Of a stretch of DNA of 22,288 nt, positions 1 to 7,399 are shown in pieces (the first letter of the stretch is position 1; every line of letters begins with the position of its first letter). The notes beneath the pieces are model-generated. The model was not told where the DNA came from. It saw only the letters and a list, made by a program, of their open reading frames with translations, and searched no databases. Source of the stretch: Acanthamoeba castellanii str. Neff (taxonomy: Eukaryota; Discosea; Longamoebia; Acanthamoebidae); assembly GCF_000313135.1 (NCBI RefSeq), contig NW_004457710.1, positions 1-22,288 on the forward strand, in the 5' to 3' direction. The translations under genes were made by a program, and so were the position numbers.

Positions 1-125
1 GGGTGGAAACTGAAGTGCAGATTGGTGTTGTGGGGGGGGGGGCACCTGAGGCCAGCAAAGAGTTGTTGGGACTTTTCTACCAGCAAGAAGTACTCCTGCA
101 CCGTCTTCTGGCTTTCCCGCTCCAT
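1..125 (-). CDS. SCAI-like protein, first exon only (gene leaves the window at the left edge)
   Basis: The minus-strand exon 125..46 reads ATG followed by 25 more codons, then AG and a GTGCC donor, so the gene continues off the left edge. The translation contains VQEYFLLVEKSQQLFAGLR. From memory of the family this matches the region of SCAI (suppressor of cancer cell invasion, a nuclear transcription cofactor and DNA-repair adaptor) where a 'LLDKSKQLFNGLR' block occurs. The ATG at 125 is the simplest start. However, the preceding bases end in CACACAG, a usable splice acceptor, and the animal protein has extra N-terminal residues, so an upstream exon is possible. The intron opens with a run of 12 C residues. 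It is head to head with TMCO1. Identity rests on about 20 residues, so it is only moderately secure. Confidence 0.5.
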   Translation of the reverse strand, partial: MERESQKTVQEYFLLVEKSQQLFAGLRCPPPHNTNLHFSFH

Positions 126-419
126 GCTGTGTGTGGTGCTATTATTATTATTGTGGCGCTAGGTGTTGAGATGGCTTGCTGCTACTACACTACTGTTGAT
201 CGCTCGTCCTTCACGCAAGTGCCCCAATGATGTCGGAAAGGGCTGCAGCGAGAACAGCCGAGTTCTCGTGGTGACCGCGCGATGGAGATGGAGAAGGGCG
301 TCTTGTTCTGTTCGTTGTACAATCGATTCCGATTTGGGTGTGGCCGGGCGGAGAAACGAACGGTGAAAAGAGGAAAAGAAATCCCATTTTAATCAGCCGG
401 CCATCACGAACAGCAGAAG
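126..419. promoter_or_regulatory. Shared divergent promoter region between SCAI-like (minus) and TMCO1 (plus)
   Basis: These 294 bases lie between the two inferred start codons, which point away from each other. No convincing reading frame or RNA gene was seen here. The stretch contains a short ATT trinucleotide run near 137-151. Function as a bidirectional promoter is inferred only from the head-to-head arrangement. I did not find a clear TATA box at a conserved distance from either start. Confidence 0.4.
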
Positions 420-1459
420 ATGGTGTGGGACTGCGTGCAAATTTTCGCCATTTCCTTGGCCAGCGCGGTCACTGCCGAAGGTGCACCTCGCCCCTCCTCA
501 ATTCTTTCTTGATGAAAACAAGGGGAGTGCCGACTGATTCAAGAGAAATGCTGACGTTCGTCCGTGGGGGGGGGTAGTGCTGTCGTGGCTGCTCATCTAC
601 CGAACGGAGAGTTACTCCAGTCTGCAGGGCAAGGTCGAGAAGCTCACCAAGAAGCGTATGCACACTCTCCTTTTCTTTTTGATGGGGGGAGGCGCTACTT
701 CGGTAAATTGTTATTTATTTATTTATTCATCTTTTGCTACAACACCCTTCGTATGATAGTGGAGAAGAAGAAGGACGGTCCTCAGAGCATCGACAAGAAG
801 AAGAGCCGTGACAAGCGCATCGTGCAGTACGAGCAGCAGCTCCAGGAGGCCAACCGAGAGCTCACGCAGTCCAAGATGAAGTCCATGTTCGTCATCGGTA
901 TCACCCTCGTGTCGCTCTTTGGCGTCATCAACTCCAGCTTCGGTGGCCTCGTCGTGGCCCGGGTACGCACCACCGCACACGGCACACCACACACGCGTAG
1001 CATGACACACGCACCACCGCACACGAATGTGGCCTGACGTGCGCGCGGTGGTGTGCGAACGTGTTGCCCGATGCGTTGGCCATGAGCACAGCTGCCCTTC
1101 GAGCCGATGCCCTTGGTGCGCAGCATCTCCCACCGGGGCCTTCTGGGTGTCGACTACTACGAGTGCTCAGCCGCCTTCATCTACGGTACGCGTCGCCCGC
1201 GCACCAGCTCTCTGCCGTGTGTTCCTTTCCTAATGCGGTGGTGGTGATGCTGCTGCTTCCAACAGCGCTGTGCAGCATGAGCCTCCGTACCTCCGTGCAG
1301 AAGGTGCGCACTTCTTCCCCTCTCCTGGCCCTCCGCGCCACCATACTAACGCTGCGCTGCCGCATTGTGTGTTTGTATATACCTCAAATATCATAGCTGT
1401 TCGGGTGGGCTCCTCCCCCGGGCCAGGACAGCATGTTCGGCACTCCCGGTACCCACTAG
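420..1459 (+). CDS. TMCO1: TMCO1-type ER calcium load-activated calcium channel
   Basis: Six exons (420-480, 578-655, 760-962, 1092-1185, 1266-1303, 1397-1459) join in frame to 178 residues, close to the roughly 188 of animal TMCO1. The order matches the family: a short N-terminal membrane segment (about residues 5-27) leading into LSWLLIYRTESYSSLQGKVE, a lysine/glutamate-rich coiled coil (about 35-85), then MKSMFVIGITLVSLFGVINS as the second membrane segment. After these come LPFEPMPLVRSISHRGLLG with a DYYECSAAFIY segment, and a C-terminal tail with WAPPPGQDSMFGTPGTH. TMCO1 sits in the ER membrane, releases calcium when the store is overfilled, and also associates with translocon-bound membrane-protein insertases. 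All five introns are GT-AG. The start at 420 was chosen because it gives the right N-terminal length; an in-frame splice then restores the AE...LSW junction seen in relatives. Confidence 0.9.
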
Positions 1460-1517
1460 CGGGTCGACCCCACGCCACAAGCCTCCGCCTCTACGCGCGC
1501 AACTTAGAAATATAAAA

Positions 1518-1559
1518 TGACCAAATAAATAAAAAGACCCTTTTTATTTATTTTGGTCA
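1518..1559. terminator. Palindromic bidirectional polyadenylation signal
   Basis: The left arm 1518-1536 and right arm 1540-1559 are inverted copies of TGACCAA(A)ATAAATAAAAAG, differing by one A, around a 3-base loop. Because the arms contain AATAAA, the polyadenylation hexamer is present on both strands (plus strand at 1524-1529). It lies about 60 bases past the TMCO1 stop codon and about 35 bases past a candidate minus-strand stop at 1592. This is the layout expected for two converging genes sharing one 3'-end element. Whether it forms a hairpin in RNA or acts simply as two overlapping signals is not decided by the sequence. Confidence 0.6.
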
Positions 1560-1591
1560 ATTCCTTTTTTTAGGTCCTATTTGTGCAGTTA

Positions 1592-1968
1592 TCATTCGAA
1601 CTCGTCTTCGTCGTCACCGATGAGCGGGTTGGCACGGCACAGTCGCTCAGGTAGCACTCGCGCGATGGCGCGTCCTCGCCGTGTCGTGTCATGCGTCGTG
1701 TGTGTGTGGTTTATGGGGCCCACGGCTCGTTCACCAACGACGTGGAGGCCCTGTCCATGTACGCTTCTCTGCCTCCGCCGCACACAGCACGACACGACAC
1801 GACACGACACGACACGACACGACACGACACGACACGACACGACACGACACGACACGACACGACACGAGTGCAGCGCGATTCATCATTAGTGGCGCACATA
1901 CAGTCTCCGCCAGATCGTGGACTTCCTGCATCCCGCTCTCCAACAAACACGATGTTCCCGTGCGCTGC
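1592..1968 (-). CDS. Uncertain gene: 3' exons of a small unrecognised minus-strand protein
   Basis: Three minus-strand segments can be joined in frame: 1968..1861, 1768..1735 and 1645..1592. They encode GMQEVHDLAETVCAPLMMNR, then EAYMDRASTSL, then a tail RLCRANPLIGDDEDEFE followed by TGA. The acidic tail and the AATAAA just beyond it favour this strand. Against it, the proposed donors are GTGTCG and GTGAAC, weaker than the GTACG/GTGCG donors elsewhere, and third-position GC is lower than in the secure genes. The plus strand offers a competing model with better donors (see findings). No 5' exon was identified and I do not recognise the protein. The CACGA array lies in the first of these introns. 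Confidence 0.25.
1788..1867 (+). repeat. Perfect pentanucleotide array, (CACGA)16
   Basis: Eighty bases consist of 16 uninterrupted copies of CACGA (GTGTC-type on the other strand). It falls in a stretch that is intronic under either coding model of this locus. Shorter stretches of the same pentamer occur at 3875-3894 and in several introns in this window, so it is a favoured low-complexity motif of this genome. Confidence 0.97.
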
Positions 1969-2203
1969 CTGAGGACACCAGGTATTGTGCGTGCGTGCGT
2001 GCGTGCGGTTGTGTGCGCGTGTTCTCAAACGATTGCTGTGGTGGGTTGTAGGGAGCGCTGCGCGGAGTCGCTCGACGTGCTGGTGCCGCCCGATCCCAAC
2101 CACCCCTCACGCACGCAGGTACTACTTTCACACACCACACACACACGACACACACGACACTTCTTCCCGCATAAACAAACAAACCAACTGCCCAACAATC
2201 CAG

Positions 2204-2209
2204 TTTATT
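2204..2209 (-). terminator. Polyadenylation signal AATAAA for the secreted-protein gene
   Basis: TTTATT on the plus strand reads AATAAA on the minus strand, 22 bases past the TAA stop at 2233-2231. The spacing is short, as expected in a compact genome. Confidence 0.45.
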
Positions 2210-2230
2210 TATGGCTGTTATTTGGGCTGC

Positions 2231-2941
2231 TTATAAGCCACCGACGATGAAGCGACCACTGTCCCGGTCCCACGAGAGGAGGACCTTGTCGGTGGAGTCG
2301 TTGAAGGTGACCAGGGTCATCTGGGAGCGGGCCACGCGCTTCAGGTTCTGGGTCATGGTGCCGGGCGCAGTGCGGGCGCCGATGAAGATGTAGAAGCTGG
2401 TGCTCGACGGGAAGACCTCGTACTCGTCTCCAATCATCTCGCAGGCGAACAGTGGGGGCATGACGGTCCATCGGTTGTTGACCTGGATGTCTTGGGCCAG
2501 GCCGAACGCGAGCGCGCCCGTGTCGTTGTTGAAGACAGCCAGCTCGTTCTGGGCCAGCCAATCGCGAGGCTGGCGGGTGTCGAACAACCCGTCGTGAAAG
2601 CCGTAGAGGAAGCCCAGGTCGACGTGGTTGCGCCAGTTGCCCATGAAGATCTGGCGGCCCTCGGCCAACGTGGTGACGCTGGCGTAGATCGAAATGCCCC
2701 TCGTCTCGTTCCAGGAGAGGTAATTGTGGATGAAGGGGCTGGTAACCGCGGCCCACACGGTGCTCCAGCAGCCGGGCGGGGCCTGCTGGGCCAGCAGAAT
2801 GGCCTGCTGCGATTCGTGCAATTCGGTCAAGGTGACAGGGTCCAGATCAATTTGGACCTGGTAACTGGCCGCGCTGGAGGTGGTAGCTGCAGCAAGGGCC
2901 AGGACCGCCACCACGAGAAGGAACCTACCGGTGTGCGTCAT
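2231..2941 (-). CDS. Secreted protein of unknown function with N-terminal signal peptide
   Basis: A single uninterrupted frame of 236 residues. The start at 2941 gives a textbook signal peptide: MTHTGR, a hydrophobic stretch FLLVVAVLALAAATTSSAAS, then the mature protein beginning near SYQVQIDLDP. Upstream in-frame codons lack another sensible start. The mature part has no further membrane segment and carries three Asn-X-Ser/Thr sequons (NET, NDT, NDS), suggesting ER passage and N-glycosylation. It has two cysteines (one just after residue 50, one near 176) that could pair. It is rich in aromatic and beta-prone residues, which suggests a beta-sandwich, but I recognise no family. It is one of few intronless genes here. 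An AATAAA lies just past the stop. The start and coding status are secure; the function is not. Confidence 0.75.
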   Translation of the reverse strand: MTHTGRFLLVVAVLALAAATTSSAASYQVQIDLDPVTLTELHESQQAILLAQQAPPGCWSTVWAAVTSPFIHNYLSWNETRGISIYASVTTLAEGRQIFMGNWRNHVDLGFLYGFHDGLFDTRQPRDWLAQNELAVFNNDTGALAFGLAQDIQVNNRWTVMPPLFACEMIGDEYEVFPSSTSFYIFIGARTAPGTMTQNLKRVARSQMTLVTFNDSTDKVLLSWDRDSGRFIVGGL

Positions 2942-3150
2942 CTTATGCTTCAGTAGAAAAACAACAACAGGCAGTTTTCTTGCGGTCAGGCCCGACAATC
3001 ATTACAACAAAAAAATGCCCATTTGCCGAACCGGGGTTTTGGACAATTCGCCCACTGGCCTATTAACACTTGCCGAGCCAACAGCCGCAAGTCAAAGGCC
3101 GTTCCGCTGATGATTTTGTCGATCTCAGACAGTGATCATCATGAAGGGCG
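2942..3150. promoter_or_regulatory. Upstream region of the secreted-protein gene; no gene seen
   Basis: About 200 bases with ordinary CpG content precede the start codon at 2941 and end where the CpG-depleted block begins. They presumably hold the promoter of the secreted-protein gene. A short A-rich tract lies near 3008-3014. No coding frame with the codon bias of neighbouring genes was found. Confidence 0.3.
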
Positions 3151-3621
3151 TGTGGGTGTGTGTTACCTGCTGCAGCCTTGTGTGCCCAGCATCAATGTGT
3201 TCAACTCTGCCAATCTCTACATGCCCTACCCCAGTGATCTCTCTGGTAAGTCCAGAACTGGTACATCATTGCTGGGGTGGGGCACATAGAGATCTGCAAG
3301 CATGTACAAAGATGTGCCCTTTGGGTGCATACCTTGACCTGGAGGGCAGTGGGTGGAAAGTTGAGGTGGGGGTGCCAAGGCACCAAGAAGCATGTGTTCT
3401 TCTGCTGTTGGATGTTCAAAAGCATCTGCACCAGATGCTTGAGCAAATGTGTGCATGGCCTCCAATGGCACACCTGTGGCCATACTGCCAGCTCAGGGCC
3501 AGGCGCATGTCCAGCAATCAATCCTGAAGAAGCAGGATAGCAATGTGCCAGCAGTGCCAAAGGTGATGAAGGTGGTCTCCTTCACCTTCAAAGCCCCAAA
3601 GACAAGGAGCAAGGCCCACCT
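3151..3621. other. CpG-depleted block, possible decayed mobile-element or foreign insert
   Basis: Reading base by base, this 471-bp stretch contains exactly one CpG (3504-3505), while the flanks on both sides are full of them. TG and CA dinucleotides are abundant, as expected if CpG had decayed by deamination of methylated cytosine. It holds a 119-codon minus-strand open frame (about 3560-3201), including QMLLNIQQQKNTCFLVPWHP. That has a faint feel of the region after RNase H in some retroelements, but I cannot confirm a family. On the plus strand SINVFNSANLYMPYPSDLSG is also open. Small inverted repeats occur near 3421-3440 and 3569-3590. No terminal repeats or target-site duplications were found. 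Confidence 0.45.
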
Positions 3622-4554
3622 CGCCCAAGCCAGGTCCCCCTGGTCAGCAGGGCCTCATCATCAGGGCCTCCATCTAGGCCTCCTCCTCGAACTGCCAGCG
3701 CCTGCTGCGGCTGCGGCTGCTGCTGCTGCTCCTCCTCTCCCCGCACGTCGCCCGCAGCCCATTCCTTCTGATATGCTGGTTGAAGGTGCTGCGGCGACTT
3801 CACCGGGTCCACCGCATTGAGCGACAGAGCTAAGCAGGTGAGAATCTCCTCGCCTTTTTTGACACCCGCACTGACACGACACGACACGACACGACACACG
3901 ACACGCAGGACTTTGGCCCATCGAGTGGCCGAGCAAAGCAGCACATTGGGGCAGAAGCGTGGCTTTTGGTTCGGCAAAAGGAAGGTTGGGTTGGGTTGAA
4001 TTCCAAGTCCCCAGTCGTGTTGGGGTGGTGACCACCCATAGTCGTGCACGACTTGTTGTGGTCAAGAACACACTACACACACACGACACTTCGTTGAGTA
4101 AATACCTGTGAGAGTGGGCGTGTTGTTTAAGCGCACACCGCACCGCACCGCCACCGCCATCACCGCCGGACTCGGGCTCGTCTGTTTGCGCGCAACATGA
4201 GACCACCGCACACGCAACATGACACGCAGTGAGAAATGATACGTGTGGTAGCGGGGGGGGGGTGGAGCAGTGGGCGCACCTGGGAGGTTCAACAGGTGCT
4301 TGCTGATGTGGCCCGAGAGCACGCTCTTGGCGGTGGTGGAGGCATAACGGAAGCCATCAGCGGCGACGCCGACATGTCGACTGCACCGCCACCGCCACCG
4401 CCGCCACCGCCACCGCGACCACGACCACCACACGCACCACAGAGATCCTCAGAGCCGGGCGTTGCGGCGCATGCGGAACACTAGCGGAAGAAGCGAACCC
4501 CCAACGGCGCGATGGGATTGTTCCTCACCGTGCGACCAGCGCAGAATCGTCCAT
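3588..4554 (-). CDS. Unrecognised five-exon protein (hypothetical)
   Basis: Exons 4554..4529, 4380..4280, 4105..4085, 4051..3905 and 3829..3588 join with matching phases at all four introns, giving 178 residues. The product begins MDDSALVARRHVGVAADGFR, followed by YASTTAKSVLSGHISKHLLN, whose arginine/serine/threonine-rich character could be a mitochondrial presequence. The middle contains WGLGIQPNPTFLLPNQKPRF and later LNAVDPVKSPQHLQPAYQKE. The tail is Gln/Glu-rich and then Gly/Asp-rich, running into the CpG-depleted block for its last 11 or so codons. Exon 2 has strong codon bias; exon 4 is weaker, and one exon is only 21 bases. I recognise no family. The start at 4554 was chosen because it gives a GTGAGG donor in the right phase for exon 2. 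An alternative is that the downstream half is misassigned. Confidence 0.45.
3875..3894 (+). repeat. Short CACGA pentamer array (4 copies)
   Basis: Four perfect CACGA copies are followed by degenerate ones to 3904. They lie within the proposed intron 3904..3830 of the unrecognised minus-strand gene, where the coding strand reads GTGTCGTG from the donor onward. Confidence 0.9.
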
Positions 4555-4628
4555 TCGTCACTGTGGTTTCATTTGAGATAATAAAAATAAAAAGTAGTTA
4601 AAACTGCCGACGCGAGAGAAGGAAGAAG
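4555..4628. promoter_or_regulatory. Very short bidirectional promoter (74 bp)
   Basis: The start codons of the unrecognised minus-strand gene (4554) and the LRR-FYVE-SH3 gene (4629) point away from each other, leaving only 74 bases for both promoters and both 5' untranslated regions. The centre (about 4578-4602) is AT-rich, with AATAAAAATAAAAAG on the plus strand, in an otherwise GC-rich context. Confidence 0.5.
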
Positions 4629-7078
4629 ATGGAGGAGTGGAAGGAGGTGCACCTGAAGGAGCGGGTGGAGGACTACGAGAGCAACCAGCTCACCAAGCTG
4701 GGCCTCGAGGGCCTCTCGCTGGGTCCGCAGCTGCCGGAGCAGCTCCTGGAGTTCCTGCGTACGGGGTTCATCCGAGCGCCCCAGCAGCTCAACGTGGAGC
4801 ACAACAAGCTCGAGACCCTGCCCACCAGCCTCGACGACGTCCCGTGGCTCTCCCAGCTCCTCGCCCTCCAGTGCGCCGACAACCGCCTCTACGCCCTGCC
4901 CCAACACCTCGGCGCCCTCACCGCCCTCACCCGCCTCGGTACGTTGCACCAACCCCGAGCCCGATGATATTTACAATTATTATTATATTATTACCATTAG
5001 TGCAAAATTCAATAACAAATACAAATAAAATAAAAAGGGAGGTGCCAATTGGTTGTTCCGTTGTGGTGCTCTTTCTCGGCGCTGCAGAGCTGGACCGGAA
5101 CGCGTTGACGTACTTGCCGGAGAGCATCGGGCAGCTGAAGCAGCTCACCCACCTCTCCCTCGACTCCAACCAGCTCGCCGAGCTGCCCTCGGCCATCGGT
5201 ACTCGTCCCCTTCCAATCCAATTAATGAACGAATGAACTGGGCGAGTGTCACTCGCGCACGAACACGAACACGAACACGAACGCCTCACGCATGACCGGG
5301 GGTGCTGCCTGATCGCCAGGCGACGTGGCGAGCCTGGAGGTGCTGCACCTGGCCAACAACAAGCTCACCCACCTCCCGCTGGACATGAGCCGCCTGTCGC
5401 GCCTGCAGCAGCTGATGATCAACAACAACCACTTCGCCGCCTTCCCTCCCGTCATCCCTCAGATCACCTCCCTCACCAGCATCTCCCTCGCCTTCAACGA
5501 CGGCATCAAGGTACCACACACGACACACGGCACACGACACACGGCACGACACACGGCACGACACATGCGCGCACTCCTGACATTCTGGTCCGTGACACGC
5601 AGGAAATGGCGCCTCTGGGGGCGCTCACGCAGTTGAAGGAGTTGCACGTGGAGGAGGGCAAGAAGGTCGGAATCCCCGGCGAGCTGGTGGTCGGCGGGCC
5701 GGCGGCGATCTTCGCCTACCTCACATTCTTCGGCAAGTTCCCCTCGGTCCGCTTCGATCTAGAGCGGCATTGGATTCCCGACGAGCAGGCCAGCCGCTGC
5801 GCCATCTGCAACGCCAACTTCACCGCCTTCTTCCGCAAGGCACCACTTCCCCCCCTCCCGATTCTCTGCAGCCCGCCCTGCTCACGTGTCGCGCGTATCG
5901 TGCGTGTCGTTGTGTGTCGTTGTGTGTGTGTGTGTGTGTCGTGATCTGCAGCACCACTGCCGGATGTGCGGTCGCGTGACGTGCAAGAAGTGCACCGACA
6001 AGAAGCACAGCATCCCGCCCAACAACGAGGTGCGCCGTCCAGCCCATCCCCCCCCCCTCCTCCAATCCCCCCAATCACCGTTCGTGCGATGATGATGATG
6101 GTCGGTGGTGTGTTCACCGGTCCACGCGCACAGGGCACGCACAAGGTGTGCGACGAATGCTACGGCCTGATCGGAGGCCCCATGTCGCCCCGCGGCTCCA
6201 ACAACGCCCGAGCAAAGGACCAAAAGAGTGCGTGTGCGCCCTCCCGCCGCACGCACGCTCGCACGCTTTCTCTCAGCCCCAGAGGGAGCCTTTGCTGATG
6301 GTTGCCTCGGGGGCTCACACGCAGATGCGGCCAAGGCTGCCCAGCAGCAGCAGCAGGAATGGGGCCTCACGGAAGCCGATCGGCAGAGCCTGTCGGCCGA
6401 CCAGCAGCGATCCAAACTGACGGCACAGAAGAGCGACCTCGATGCGCAGATCACCTCCAAAACCCAAACACGGTAACACACGACACACACCCCACAAAAC
6501 ACGACACATCGCGGTGCTCATGGCGCGCGGTGGTGAAATCAGGACTGGAGTCGCGAAGTTGGTCACGTTCTACGCCAAGGACCAGGCGGCGCAGAAGACT
6601 GCGATGGCCGAGCTGGAGCAGTTGGACCAGGCCCTGGCCTCCCTCGCCGCCCATCAGGCCACTGTCGCGCAGCAGCTGCTGGCCCTTGACTCCACCAACA
6701 CAGCAGCCTACGCCGAGCAGCAACAAGAGGAGGTAGAACAACAACAGCAGCAACAAGAGGACGAAGAAGGTGAGCAGCAGGAGGCAGGGGCGCAGGCTGC
6801 AGCGAAGAGCCCGCGGGCAGCCGCGCCAGGCGGGCAGCCGGCGAAGGCCAAGGTCCTCTACACTTTCCAGGCCCAGAGCGAGGGGGAGATCAACGTCTTC
6901 TCCGGCACCATCGTCCACCTTGCGGAATCGGCGCCCAACGGCGATTGGTGCGCCTCTATCTTCACCCGCTGCCGGTTGGGTCCTGAAAACTCACACTGTC
7001 TTGGCTTACAGGTGGTTGATTGAGTTTGGTGGCCAGTCTGGTTATGTGCCTCAGTCCTACCTCAGCCCACTGTACTGA
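4629..7078 (+). CDS. LRR-FYVE-SH3 domain protein
   Basis: Nine exons (4629-4938, 5088-5198, 5320-5510, 5603-5839, 5952-6029, 6134-6227, 6325-6472, 6543-6947, 7012-7078) join in frame to 546 residues. Residues about 45-230 are leucine-rich repeats of the LP-x-x-I/L type (for example LTYLPESIGQLKQLTHLSLD). Residues 259-320 form a FYVE zinc finger with WIPD (the WxxD motif), RKHHCRMCG (the R(R/K)HHCR motif), eight zinc-ligand cysteines and KVCDEC. About 325-480 is Ala/Gln/Glu-rich and probably coiled coil. Residues 493-546 form an SH3 domain (KVLYTF, NGDWW, GYVPQSYL). FYVE domains bind PI3P on endosomes and SH3 domains bind proline motifs, so an endosomal adaptor is inferred. The intron splitting the FYVE finger at 5840-5951 begins with GC rather than GT. 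It is divergent from the gene at 3588-4554. Confidence 0.88.
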
Positions 7079-7399
7079 GGGAGCAGTAACAATTTTAATC
7101 GTTCACGTGAAGTTTGGGCACGAGCTGCCTGCCCGCCACTATGTTCCACGCGCAGTGCAATGACACATTGTGGACAGGAAGTGGACAAGAGTGTCGAGAG
7201 CAGCAGTGTCGTTGTTGTGTTGAAGGAGAGCCAAACCAGAGGTGAAGGGAACACAGCCGTCCCAGACAATAAATAGCCCACGTCTGCTGCCGCAGAGAGG
7301 TGTGTGTACACCTCGACGCGCACGTCTCGCCGCGAAGGAAAAGAGGAGGGGGAAAACCGGGTGTACACTACAAAAAAAACGTGGAAGAGACACTATCGC
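7079..7399. other. Convergent 3' intergenic region
   Basis: These 321 bases lie between the LRR-FYVE-SH3 stop and the calponin-like stop. An AATAAA on the plus strand at 7268-7273 could serve the LRR-FYVE-SH3 transcript. The octamer GTGTACAC occurs twice, near 7303-7310 and 7361-7368, about 58 bases apart. No gene was seen; open frames here lack the genomic codon bias. Confidence 0.4.

Noticed and set aside
723..1133. A 136-codon minus-strand frame over TMCO1.
   Set aside because: It is antisense to TMCO1 exons 3 and 4 and crosses their intron; the plus-strand protein is clearly TMCO1.
1788..1867. The regular short repeat as a CRISPR array or telomeric sequence.
   Set aside because: It is an uninterrupted 5-bp microsatellite without spacers and does not match TTAGGG-type telomere repeats; the setting is a eukaryotic intron.
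3837..4030. A plus-strand exon model (DFGPSSGRAKQHIGAEAWLL) after a GTGAGA...CAG intron.
   Set aside because: It is exactly complementary in codon register to the minus-strand exon 4, has a stop just upstream of its proposed donor exon and no start, whereas the minus-strand model keeps phase over five exons.
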